Assembly (NCBI RefSeq): GCF_002042965.1
Contig: NZ_MZNT01000002.1
Span: forward strand, 434,001 to 498,000
DNA length: 64,000 nucleotides
Source: Paenibacillus sp. 32352
GTDB taxonomy: Bacteria > Bacillota > Bacilli > Paenibacillales > NBRC-103111
Direction: 5' to 3'
Part shown: piece after piece, positions 17,001 through 24,932 of the stretch
How positions within the stretch are numbered: position 1 is the stretch's first letter
How the letters are laid out: each line of letters begins with the position of its first letter
The notes under the pieces: model-generated
What the model was told of the DNA's origin: nothing
Seen by the model: only the letters and a program-made list of their open reading frames with translations
Databases searched by the model: none
Position numbers and translations under genes: made by a program

Positions 17001-18091
17001 GTGGCTTCCTCCTTTCTGGTTCTTTTGATCAGGGAAACAGCTCCCCATACCAGTGAAGTAAACAATGATACGACTAAGAAGGCAGGAAAATAGTGATGGT
17101 ACATCCACAAGTAATATTCGTTTTGGTTGATAGGAATAAAGGAAGTGGCGACATAACTCAGTGCAACGATCAGAATGAGAAGATGCTTCATCTTGGCATT
17201 TTTGGTCGGAAGGATATCGGCAAGCAAAAATAGAGCAAGACTTATCCGGATGCAAGCCCCTGAGAGCCATTGAAATACGGATAAAAAATCGACATGCTCC
17301 ACATAATCGCCCAACCGTACAAGACGCCATTGTTCATAGGGCGAAATCATCTGTTTGGCCGCTTCATCCGGCCCGAATTCCACGACGCCGCCAATCAAAG
17401 GACCTATCGTTATGTATACCATGAGGATTGCAAACAAAAGGAGCTTCCAGAGCTTGATCTTCTGCTTTACATGGTGCTGCAGCAGTAGAATGATGATCAT
17501 TTCAACATAACCTCCGCCTGCGTATACCATCCCCTGAACTACAGGCTCCATTCCTTTCTCCAGAAAAGGCATCAGCAAATGGTAGTCCTTCTCCGGCGCG
17601 TTGGCTACAGCGACGAATATTCCTAATATGACTACAAATGGCAGAAGAATGCCCGAGCAAACGGCGATCGTTCGAATCCCCATAATCGCCGAATAAAAGC
17701 ATACGAGAGTTAAGGCGCTTGTCAGGATGATCTTGGGCGTTGCCGGCAAATAATTCGTCACCGTCCAGATCGAGGTATGGACAACAGTTGTATTTCCAAT
17801 CAGATAGAGCTGAACCACAATAGGCGAGATGAGGACCCAGGACAGGAAGGTGTTCGTCTGAGAAGCCAGCCAGGGCTGAAGCTTCTGGTGTCCTGATCTA
17901 CGGATAATAAAAAGCAGAATCAAACACCAGAGGAAAAAGAGTCCGCCGGCTAGTACCGCGGAAAACCAGGAATCTCTTCCTGCGGCATCCAGGATCATGG
18001 GATTGACGATGACATGATTCGTGAGGCCATTCATGAGCATCAAGATCATGAAGGCTTGCAAAAGACTGATCTTCGTATTCGACATATCCAT
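16997..18091 (-). CDS. gerB: Spore germination permease-like protein, GerB family (B subunit)
   Basis: The start ATG is at 18091 (a second ATG two codons on); the ribosome site is weak (GAGA). 364 residues with about ten hydrophobic helices, opening TKISLLQAFMILMLMNGLTNHVIVNP as in GerAB/YndE-like APC-superfamily proteins. It is the germinant-binding subunit of the receptor in the spore inner membrane. First gene of the operon, downstream of a sigma-G-type promoter. Confidence 0.94.
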   Translation of the reverse strand: MDMSNTKISLLQAFMILMLMNGLTNHVIVNPMILDAAGRDSWFSAVLAGGLFFLWCLILLFIIRRSGHQKLQPWLASQTNTFLSWVLISPIVVQLYLIGNTTVVHTSIWTVTNYLPATPKIILTSALTLVCFYSAIMGIRTIAVCSGILLPFVVILGIFVAVANAPEKDYHLLMPFLEKGMEPVVQGMVYAGGGYVEMIIILLLQHHVKQKIKLWKLLLFAILMVYITIGPLIGGVVEFGPDEAAKQMISPYEQWRLVRLGDYVEHVDFLSVFQWLSGACIRISLALFLLADILPTKNAKMKHLLILIVALSYVATSFIPINQNEYYLWMYHHYFPAFLVVSLFTSLVWGAVSLIKRTRKEEAT

Positions 18092-18154
18092 ATCCGATAT
18101 CTCATTTCGTTGGTAACGTTAGTAGGGCGGTGAGCTGAACTGGAATATGTTCCT

Positions 18155-18184
18155 TATAATGTCCAATGGTGGGAAGGGGTATGC
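18155..18184 (-). promoter_or_regulatory. Sigma-G-type forespore promoter for gerBAC
   Basis: On the minus strand GCATA, an 18-bp spacer and CATTATA match the recalled sigma-G consensus (GHATR, N18, CATNHTA) at every specified base. It lies about 65 bp before gerB, as expected for a forespore-expressed receptor. Confidence 0.75.
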
Positions 18185-18231
18185 GTTGGCAGAAAGTACG
18201 AAAAACGAAGCATGGCATGGGCATTAGCCCA

Positions 18232-18260
18232 TTTACAATTGCTTTGTTACAGATTATAAT
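18232..18260 (+). promoter_or_regulatory. Sigma-A promoter of the P1B-4 ATPase gene
   Basis: TTTACA (18232-18237), a 17-bp spacer and TATAAT (18255-18260). The -10 is embedded in a PerR-box-like palindrome. Confidence 0.8.
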
Positions 18261-18268
18261 AATTCTAA
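18254..18268. promoter_or_regulatory. PerR box overlapping the -10
   Basis: TTATAATAATTCTAA matches the recalled PerR consensus TTATAATNATTATAA with one mismatch. It overlaps the -10, so bound PerR would block transcription until peroxide or metal changes release it. The assignment follows the known PerR control of pfeT in Bacillus subtilis. Confidence 0.75.
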
Positions 18269-18323
18269 ATAAAACATTTTTACCAGCCAATTGCATAGAA
18301 AGAATCCGAGGTTTCCCTCGATC

Positions 18324-18355
18324 CACATGCTGCTCCCCACAAGGAGCAGCATGTG
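18324..18355 (+). other. 13-bp perfect hairpin in the ATPase mRNA leader
   Basis: CACATGCTGCTCC pairs fully with GGAGCAGCATGTG across a six-base loop, about 55 bp before the start codon. The following CCATTTTAAGG has only four T, so it is a poor terminator by itself; an attenuator or mRNA-stability element is possible. Confidence 0.6.
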
Positions 18356-18410
18356 CCATTTTAAGGACAGTAATAATGGAATTCATTCTCAATGAGAAGG
18401 AGTGACTCAA

Positions 18411-20369
18411 ATGATTACAGCTTATTCATCCGCCAACAACGAAGCCAATGAACAGGAGTTATCCCAACAGAAAGCACAGAGCCTGGCTAACGAGGAAAAC
18501 TGGTTAAGCCGATACGGCGAGGCTCTTGCCGCACTGACCAGCGGAATCCTCATTGCAGCCGCTTGGGGGATAGATAGTATGTCCCATACTGCAGCCATAG
18601 TACTGTATTCACTGGCCTTTGTGGTGGGGGGGTATGTCAAGGCCAAGGAAGGCTTGCATACGTTGTTTGCAGAACGGGATCTGGATGTCAATTTGTTAAT
18701 GCTGGTTGCTGCAGTCGGAGCGGCAGCTATTGGTTACTGGGCGGAAGGAGCCGTACTTATTTTTATTTTCTCCCTCAGCGGTGTGCTGGAAAGCTATACG
18801 ATGGACCGAAGCCGCCGCGATATATCGGCCCTAATGGATTTGAAGCCGGAGATGGCTGTGTTGTATCGTGATGGGAAAGAACAAGTGGTAGCGATTGAGG
18901 ATTTGAAGGTTGGCGATCTTGTGGTCGTCAAACCGGGAGAGCGCATTCCGGCAGACGGCATGGTGACGGAAGGAACCTCTTCTGTTAATCAAGCTTCTAT
19001 TACGGGAGAATCGATTCCGGTAGACAAAGGGGCGGGGGATGAAGTATTCGCTGGCACGCTGAACGGCCAAGGCGCATTATTTATAGAAGTTAGACAACCG
19101 AGCGAATCGACGTTGTTCTCGAAGATTATCCGACTTGTCCAAGAGGCACAAAGCGAGAAACCGGCCTCCCAACGCTTTATTGAAAAGTTTGAACGGATCT
19201 ACGCCAGAGCCATCATTGGTCTATCCGTGCTGCTGATCGTTGTTCCGCCGCTTGTATTCCACTGGACGTGGAGTCAGTCTTTATACAAAGCTATGGTATT
19301 TCTTGTGGTGGCATCGCCTTGTGCTTTAGTCGCTTCGATCATGCCGGCCATGCTCTCCGCTATTTCGAACAGTGCTCGTAAAGGGGTGTTATTCAAAGGC
19401 GGCGCCCATCTCGAGAATCTGGCACGCACTCGAGTTATTGCATTCGACAAGACAGGTACACTGACGATGGGACGTCCGGTTGTTACAGATGTTATTCCGC
19501 TTCTAGGGTATAACGAAACCCAGGTGCTTCATATTGCTGCATGTCTCGAAAGCTTATCGGAGCATCCGCTAGCGAAGGCAATTGTATTGAAAGCGCAGGA
19601 GATGGAGCTGCAGATCCGGCGGCCGTCGGAATTCACGACCTATACGGGGTGGGGGGTTCAGGCTCAATGGGAGGGGGAGCAGTGGAAAATCGGCAAGCCC
19701 GCCTTTTTGGATGCAAGCATGTTGACCGATACGATCTCGGAGACCATAGATCGATTGGAGCGGGAAGGTAAGACCGTTACCGTCATGCATAATTCACAAG
19801 GCGCCGCAGGGATCATTGCACTGCAGGATACGCTTCGTCCGAATGTGAAGCAGTCCATTGCCGCCTTGAAAAAACATGGCGTTCAAGTCGTTATGCTGAC
19901 AGGTGACCAGCAGCAAACGGCTCAGTCTATCGCTTCTCAAGCGGGTATCGATAAAGTGTATGCCGAGCTCCTGCCCGAGCATAAAGTGAGCTTGGTGAAG
20001 GAATTAAGGCAAGCTTACGGGAATGTTGCGATGGTTGGGGATGGCGTCAACGATGCACCGGCCCTGGCAACTGCGACGGTCGGTATTGCGATGGGTACGA
20101 CAGGCAGCGATGCGGCCTTGGAGACGGCCAATATGGTATTGTTAAGTGATGATATCGATAAAATTGCCAATGCGATCACTCTTGGCAAGCGAACTTTATC
20201 CATTGTTAAGCAAAATATCGTATTTGCTCTGTCCGTCATTTGTGTATTGATAGCCGCCAATTTCCTGCAAGGTATTGCCCTTCCGCTAGGTGTCGTCGGC
20301 CACGAGGGAAGCACAATCCTTGTGATATTGAACGGACTTCGGTTATTAAGATCCTCTTCTCCGCAATGA
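18411..20369 (+). CDS. pfeT: P1B-4 heavy-metal P-type ATPase, probable Fe(II) exporter (PfeT/ZosA-like)
   Basis: ATG 18411 follows AGAAGGAG (18395-18402); GTG 18402 falls inside that site. 652 residues without an N-terminal metal-binding domain. It has the TGES actuator motif, the SPC transport motif in a membrane helix (302-304, replacing CPC), DKTGTLT with phosphorylated Asp346, MLTGD, GDGVNDAPAL, and the C-terminal HEGST (from residue 631) followed by LNGLRLL. SPC plus HEGST defines the P1B-4 group, which exports Fe(II), Co(II) or Zn(II). The PerR-box promoter argues for iron, as with B. subtilis PfeT and Listeria FrvA. It would protect cells from iron overload under peroxide stress. A Fur-box locus lies immediately downstream. 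Confidence 0.9.
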   Translation: MITAYSSANNEANEQELSQQKAQSLANEENWLSRYGEALAALTSGILIAAAWGIDSMSHTAAIVLYSLAFVVGGYVKAKEGLHTLFAERDLDVNLLMLVAAVGAAAIGYWAEGAVLIFIFSLSGVLESYTMDRSRRDISALMDLKPEMAVLYRDGKEQVVAIEDLKVGDLVVVKPGERIPADGMVTEGTSSVNQASITGESIPVDKGAGDEVFAGTLNGQGALFIEVRQPSESTLFSKIIRLVQEAQSEKPASQRFIEKFERIYARAIIGLSVLLIVVPPLVFHWTWSQSLYKAMVFLVVASPCALVASIMPAMLSAISNSARKGVLFKGGAHLENLARTRVIAFDKTGTLTMGRPVVTDVIPLLGYNETQVLHIAACLESLSEHPLAKAIVLKAQEMELQIRRPSEFTTYTGWGVQAQWEGEQWKIGKPAFLDASMLTDTISETIDRLEREGKTVTVMHNSQGAAGIIALQDTLRPNVKQSIAALKKHGVQVVMLTGDQQQTAQSIASQAGIDKVYAELLPEHKVSLVKELRQAYGNVAMVGDGVNDAPALATATVGIAMGTTGSDAALETANMVLLSDDIDKIANAITLGKRTLSIVKQNIVFALSVICVLIAANFLQGIALPLGVVGHEGSTILVILNGLRLLRSSSPQ

Positions 20370-20386
20370 ATAGGGAGAAGTTTAAT

Positions 20387-20419
20387 GGCGTCCTTATCCT
20401 TGTATAGGGCGCCTTCTTT
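20387..20419 (+). terminator. Terminator after the P1B-4 ATPase gene
   Basis: GGCGTCCT pairs with AGGGCGCC (one G-U) across an 11-base loop, followed by TTCTTT. Confidence 0.65.
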
Positions 20420-20472
20420 ACCGGGCTCACATAGCAGCCGACGCTGTATCCTGTCTGGAATGCAATCTTCCG

Positions 20473-20643
20473 TTAGCGTTCAGCGCTCTCGTTGAAGGAG
20501 AGGGATGCTGTGGCTGAGAGCAGCGCCTGACGCTTTCTTCGGGTCGATTCCCGAATGAGACGGTCATTTTCCATGGAGACGAAGATACAGAATGCGCCTA
20601 TCCCAATGAGAATGAGAGTAGTTACCGGAAGCAGAAGACTCAT
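20473..20643 (-). CDS. 56-residue membrane-anchored microprotein, Fur-box associated
   Basis: ATG (20643) lies eight bases after AAGGAG on the minus strand, and the frame is open to TAA at 20473-20475. The protein has one hydrophobic helix (SLLLPVTTLILIGIGAFCIFVS, residues 2-23) followed by a basic, helical tail (RLIRESTRRKRQALLSA). The family is not recognised. A TTGATC, 16-bp, TATAAT promoter (20715 to 20688) and a perfect Fur box (20671-20685) lie directly upstream, so expression on iron starvation is predicted. A small regulator or modulator of a membrane metal transporter is one possibility (inference). Confidence 0.6.
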   Translation of the reverse strand: MSLLLPVTTLILIGIGAFCIFVSMENDRLIRESTRRKRQALLSATASLSFNESAER

Positions 20644-20666
20644 CGTCACGACTCCTTAGCCAAAAG

Positions 20667-20695
20667 TTAATGATAATCATTATCATGATTATAAC
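20667..20695 (+). promoter_or_regulatory. Candidate promoter of the 55-residue gene
   Basis: TTAATG (20667-20672), 17-bp spacer, TATAAC (20690-20695). The Fur box fills the spacer. Confidence 0.45.
20671..20685. promoter_or_regulatory. Perfect Fur box in a divergent promoter region
   Basis: TGATAATCATTATCA matches the 7-1-7 Fur consensus at all defined positions. It lies between two divergent microprotein genes and can repress both when iron is sufficient. Confidence 0.88.
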
Positions 20696-20715
20696 CTATT
20701 TATCCAAATGATCAA
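20688..20715 (-). promoter_or_regulatory. Promoter of the 56-residue minus-strand gene
   Basis: On the minus strand TTGATC, a 16-bp spacer and TATAAT. The Fur box lies immediately downstream, over the expected transcription start. Confidence 0.55.
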
Positions 20716-20740
20716 GATCATTTTTAGGGAGGCTGCATAA

Positions 20741-20908
20741 ATGAATACCGTACATGATGTGTTAGAGGAGATTGAATCCCGGATTAAAGAGCTCCAAATG
20801 ATCGAGGATGAATGCAGGAGGAAAAGAAATATTAACGGCAGAATGAACGCCAGGACGAAGAGGGAGGAGCTGGAGCGCTTGAAAAATGTCATTCTAGGCA
20901 TTCATTAG
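20741..20908 (+). CDS. 55-residue charged microprotein, Fur-box associated
   Basis: ATG 20741 follows GGGAGG (20727-20732), and the frame runs to TAG 20906-20908. The product is almost entirely charged and predicted helical (VHDVLEEIESRIKELQMIED, then CRRKRN and KREELERLKNVILG), with coiled-coil-like spacing. The family is not recognised. It is divergent from the membrane microprotein and shares its Fur box. Its length and charge recall the small Fur-controlled helper proteins (FbpA/FbpB type) of B. subtilis that work with an iron-sparing RNA, but no sequence homology is claimed. It ends at a good terminator. Confidence 0.62.
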   Translation: MNTVHDVLEEIESRIKELQMIEDECRRKRNINGRMNARTKREELERLKNVILGIH

Positions 20909-20944
20909 CGCAGGTGATAAGAAGGATTTGGTTTGTTGACACTT

Positions 20945-20975
20945 GAGCAGGGAGTTTTTATGCCTGTTCTTTTTT
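20945..20975 (+). terminator. Terminator after the 55-residue gene
   Basis: GAGCAGG pairs with CCTGTTC (one G-U) and is followed by TTTTTT. Confidence 0.75.
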
Positions 20976-21064
20976 GTCGTTGAGCGGCGTTCCGGTATGG
21001 GGGAGGGAGACTCGCCTTCCCATTCACTCAGCCTCTGTCGGCGTTAGAGCCTAATATAATAGGA

Positions 21065-21098
21065 GGAGGCATGCATATACAAAGTATATGACGCCTCC
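21065..21098 (-). terminator. Hairpin downstream of the ABC exporter pair
   Basis: GGAGGC/GCCTCC outer and ATATAC/GTATAT inner stems lie just after the minus-strand exporter genes. The T-run is poor, so termination efficiency is uncertain. Confidence 0.5.
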
Positions 21099-21105
21099 CG
21101 CTTCA

Positions 21106-22821
21106 TTAGGACGCTTCCGCCATGGAGGCGACGAGCTGCTTATAAATCACTCCATTCGCTATCAATTCCTCATGCGTGCCTTTCTCCGCCAGCTTTCCTT
21201 GATCCATGACAAAAATGATGTCCGCGTTGCGAATGGTCGATAGCCTGTGTGCGATTATAATCGTGGTGCGGCCTTTGCGAAGGTGATCGAGTTCTTCCTG
21301 CATCACTCGTTCTGTTTCCATATCCAGCGCTGATGTTGCCTCGTCCAGGATCAGAATGTCCGGGTCGCTGATGATGGCTCTCGCAATGGCAAGCCGCTGT
21401 CTCTGACCTCCGGAAAGGGTGTAGCCGCGCTCTCCGATGACGGTCTCGTAACCTTCCTCCAGAGATTCGATAAAGTCATGAATTTGCGCAATACGGGCAG
21501 CCTCGTACAGCTCATCATCGGTTAAATCCCGGCCGAGCAGCAGATTATTGCGAATCGTGTCCGGGAGCAGGAAAGGCTCCTGAAACACGACGGAGATTCT
21601 GCTCATCCATTGCTCCAACCGAATCTCGGACAGAGGGGTTCCATTGATCCGTATGGTACCTTGGGTAGGCTCATAGAACCGGAGAAGGAGCTGCGCTATG
21701 GTGGATTTGCCCCCGCCACTCGTTCCGACGATCGCTATCTTGCCTCCCGTTTCCATAACCATATTCAAATGGTTCAATACTTGCTGTCCCTCATCTGAAT
21801 AAGCAAAGGAGACTTGTTCAAATCGAATGCTGCGCACGGCTCCCGTCAAGTTCTTCGTTCCTTCCGAAGCCTGTTCTTGCTCGAAAAGTCCGCGAACCCG
21901 GTCTACGAAAGCGAGCCGGCTGGACATATTCATGAAGAAGTTGAATACATTCTGGAAGTTTTGGAACAATTGATTGGAGTATTGGTATACGATGACGAAA
22001 GTGCCGAGGGTCGTATGACCCTGGATGACTTCATAGCCGCCAATTACAAGTACGCCAAGTCTCCCGAGCCACTGTACGGTATTGCTAAGAAGGAGCTGCG
22101 AGTTGGTTGATTTCCCATTTTGCATAACCTTGTCGTAAAAAATCTGGAACGTATTGCGGAACAGCTTTTCCTCCCACTCCAGCCGGTTGTAAGCAATGAT
22201 CTCTCGGGTAGAGGAAATACCTTCCTCGATCTTAACCAGCAGATCGCCGCGGCGTTCCTGCATTTCTTTGGTCTGATTTCGCATAATGGGGCCGTAATAG
22301 CGGCCAAGAGCGATATAAAGGGCGCTAAAAAAGACGACAAGAAGCAGGATGAGGGGGCTCGCCCAAGCTATGACGCCGATCAGAAATACAGTTCCCGCTA
22401 CCTGCTGAATCCCTTTGGCCAAGTCACGTGAGATAAAATCGGAAACCTGCTGGATATCGCTTGTAAAATATTGAACCCATTTGGCTGTCCGCTGGTTCTG
22501 CATTTCAGCTACGGGCTTGCGTTGAATGATCGCCATCAGACTGGTTCCCATCATGCGATGAATATTTAATTGATTAACCCTCGTCAAGTAATTCCCGATC
22601 CAATTCAAGCTGTATGCCGCCAGGCTCGTAGCCGTTAAATAGTAAAGCACCCATTGCAGCTTGTCATAGTGCTTATTCACCAAGATGTCGTCTATGAAAA
22701 ATTTCTGTGATCCCTGTGACATCAGCTGTATACACTGCTGCAGGGCAAGGACAGCGATGCTGATCAGCACCATCCTGCGGCTTCGGTAAATATATCGCCA
22801 TATCCATTTGATAGTTGCCAT
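21106..22821 (-). CDS. ABC exporter half-transporter (permease-ATPase), second subunit
   Basis: ATG (22821) follows AAAGGAGG; a TTG six bases upstream is less well placed. 571 residues: a six-helix type IV exporter membrane domain (about 1-320) and an ATPase domain with Walker A GTSGGGKST, Q-loop VFQEPFLLPD, signature LSGGQRQRLAIARAI, Walker B DILILDEATSALD with the catalytic Glu, and the H-loop in IIAHRLST. It lies 17 bp after the partner gene, so the two probably form a heterodimeric multidrug or lipid/peptide exporter of the YfiBC/BmrCD type. Both subunits keep the catalytic Glu, unlike asymmetric BmrCD-type pairs in which one site is degenerate. The substrate is unknown. Confidence 0.9.
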   Translation of the reverse strand: MATIKWIWRYIYRSRRMVLISIAVLALQQCIQLMSQGSQKFFIDDILVNKHYDKLQWVLYYLTATSLAAYSLNWIGNYLTRVNQLNIHRMMGTSLMAIIQRKPVAEMQNQRTAKWVQYFTSDIQQVSDFISRDLAKGIQQVAGTVFLIGVIAWASPLILLLVVFFSALYIALGRYYGPIMRNQTKEMQERRGDLLVKIEEGISSTREIIAYNRLEWEEKLFRNTFQIFYDKVMQNGKSTNSQLLLSNTVQWLGRLGVLVIGGYEVIQGHTTLGTFVIVYQYSNQLFQNFQNVFNFFMNMSSRLAFVDRVRGLFEQEQASEGTKNLTGAVRSIRFEQVSFAYSDEGQQVLNHLNMVMETGGKIAIVGTSGGGKSTIAQLLLRFYEPTQGTIRINGTPLSEIRLEQWMSRISVVFQEPFLLPDTIRNNLLLGRDLTDDELYEAARIAQIHDFIESLEEGYETVIGERGYTLSGGQRQRLAIARAIISDPDILILDEATSALDMETERVMQEELDHLRKGRTTIIIAHRLSTIRNADIIFVMDQGKLAEKGTHEELIANGVIYKQLVASMAEAS

Positions 22822-22838
22822 TCGCAAGCCTCCTTTCT

Positions 22839-24629
22839 CTACGGATTTCCGGCTGCCGTACGGGATTCAAGCTCGTAGAGCCAGCCCTTGCTGCCGACCA
22901 GCTCGTCATAGGTGCCTGATTCCGCGGCCACTCCGTCCTTGATCACGATAATCCGGTCATAATGACGAACGGTTGACAGACGATGGGCAACAGCTACAGT
23001 TGTGCGTCCCCGCATTAAAGTGTCAAGCGCTTTTAGCACTTCAATTTCACTCACATTGTCCAGCGCTGAGGTCGCTTCGTCCAATAAGATAATCCTCGGA
23101 TTTTTAATGAACATCCTCGCTATGGAGATCCTCTGTCTTTGGCCTCCGGACAGCTTGACGCCTCTTTCACCGACCGGCGTATCGTAGCCATCCTTCAGCT
23201 GCATGATGAAGTCATGGGCATTGGCTGCCTGAGCGGCTTCCACAACCTGTTCGTCGGTAGCCTCTGGGGAGCCGAAGCGGATATTGTCGCGTATCGTAGA
23301 CCCGAACAAATAAGTTTCCTGAAATACATATCCGATGGAATCCCGCAGCTGAGATAACGAAAGCTGGTGCAGCGGTACGCCATCCAGGTAAATCTCGCCG
23401 CCGACGGGATCATAGAACCTTCCTATCAGCTTGAGCAGGGTGGATTTGCCGTTACCTGTCGGTCCGACAAAGGCGATCCGTTCACCAGCGTGAACATGGA
23501 GATAGAAGCCTTTGAGTATTTCCCTGCTGCCATAGCCAAAATGGACATCCCGGAACTTGAGCTCTCCACGAACGGAAGGAAGGATGACGGGCTCCTTCGG
23601 GTCTTCTACATCGGGGTGAAGCGCCATGAAATCTTTAATTTTCTCGCCTTGATGAAGAACAAGGCTTTGATCGACCAGGATCTGAACGATCTGCGCCGAG
23701 TTCTGATTCATCATCTGGTAATACATGACGAAGGCGACAAATTCACCGACCGTCAGCATCCCGTTCCGGTTCAGATAAGTTCCGCAAATAAACATAACGA
23801 GCATGCCGGCAAACGAGGAAAGCTGCCGGGATAAGGCGCGGGCGCCTCGAAAAATAAACTGCTTTTTTTGACTGGTATTAAAATGCTCATGCTTCTCGTC
23901 GTAACGCTCCAAGTCCCAAGCTTCGCGCTGGTAAGCGCGCATCTCGGTCAGCCCGGAAATACTCTCGTATATTTTCCGGTTCCATTCGGTACGCCGCTCC
24001 CTGGCGATTTTGCCCCAATAAGCCGTTTTCTTTTGCAAAAAAGGTCCGATCAAATAATACAGAAAAAAACACGGCATCGTGACAAGCATTAGAATTGCGT
24101 TGGTATGAATGACAAAGCCGAAGGCTACCAGCATCATAAGCCCACTGTTAACCAGATTGGGGAAGTGCCGCTGATAAATTCCTTGAACGGATTGTACGTC
24201 CGTATTGAGCAAGGACAGGGTCTCTCCCACGCCATGCTTTTCGTAGTAGGAAAAGCCAAGCCGGCGCAGCTGCTTCATACAAGCATACTGCAAATCCCTC
24301 GATGCTTTCTCGCGCACAAGCCGGGAGAGCAGGTTGTTAGCCGCCATGGCGCCGAACATGCAGATGAGCACGCCGACCAGAACCAGCACGATGTACCGGA
24401 ATCTCTCCAAGTCCCTGGCCATAATGATATTATCGATAATATACTGCAGTACACGGAATATCCCCATTTGAGACAGGGAGATAATCAAGCCGCAAATAAT
24501 GAATAAGGTCATCTGCCAAGCATAAGGCTTCATATAGGATAGCAGCCACATATAAACACCGAAATAATACCTGCCGTTTTTCTTCGCTTCAGCCTTTACC
24601 CGCTGATCCTCCAATGCTTCCAATCCCAT
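22839..24629 (-). CDS. ABC exporter half-transporter (permease-ATPase), first subunit
   Basis: ATG (24629) is very close to AGAGGG; TTG two codons on (24623) has better spacing and may be the real start. 596 residues: membrane domain with six helices (first near YMKPYAWQMTLFIICGLII), then an ATPase domain with GPTGNGKST, VFQETYLFGS, LSGGQRQRISIARM, IILLDEATSALD and VAHRLSTVRH. It is the upstream member of a two-gene exporter operon. A long cytoplasmic N-terminus precedes the first helix. Confidence 0.9.
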   Translation of the reverse strand: MGLEALEDQRVKAEAKKNGRYYFGVYMWLLSYMKPYAWQMTLFIICGLIISLSQMGIFRVLQYIIDNIIMARDLERFRYIVLVLVGVLICMFGAMAANNLLSRLVREKASRDLQYACMKQLRRLGFSYYEKHGVGETLSLLNTDVQSVQGIYQRHFPNLVNSGLMMLVAFGFVIHTNAILMLVTMPCFFLYYLIGPFLQKKTAYWGKIARERRTEWNRKIYESISGLTEMRAYQREAWDLERYDEKHEHFNTSQKKQFIFRGARALSRQLSSFAGMLVMFICGTYLNRNGMLTVGEFVAFVMYYQMMNQNSAQIVQILVDQSLVLHQGEKIKDFMALHPDVEDPKEPVILPSVRGELKFRDVHFGYGSREILKGFYLHVHAGERIAFVGPTGNGKSTLLKLIGRFYDPVGGEIYLDGVPLHQLSLSQLRDSIGYVFQETYLFGSTIRDNIRFGSPEATDEQVVEAAQAANAHDFIMQLKDGYDTPVGERGVKLSGGQRQRISIARMFIKNPRIILLDEATSALDNVSEIEVLKALDTLMRGRTTVAVAHRLSTVRHYDRIIVIKDGVAAESGTYDELVGSKGWLYELESRTAAGNP

Positions 24630-24932
24630 TCCCTCTTTCTGTAAACGTTATCCATTCTTATTATCGTTGGCTTTGCCTGTACTGTCTATCTTATAATTTA
24701 TCAGGAATTACCTGTGACAGGCCGTATGAGACCGTTTTCATACATCATCCCTATTGTATAGTAATTTAATGGGATATTTCACCATAATGGGGGTGAACAA
24801 GCGGAATTAGGAAGAGGAATGAACAAATACACGAAATTTTTCACGTTTTCCAGCGGATTGGACTAAAGATTCTTCACTTTTTCCGTAGTATAATGAAAAA
24901 CCGGAACCGGGACAATGAAAGGGGAAGATGGT
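24630..24932. other. Divergent intergenic region between exporter and serine hydrolase genes
   Basis: About 300 bp with no gene. It is AT-rich and must hold both promoters. A TATAAT at 24889-24894 is a plausible -10 for the hydrolase, but no good -35 is found at 16-18 bp. Confidence 0.4.

Noticed and set aside
18370-18398. Imperfect Fur-like sequence just before the P1B-4 ATPase start (around TTCTCAATGAGAA)
   Set aside because: Several mismatches to Fur or Zur consensus, and the PerR box over the promoter is a far better explanation.
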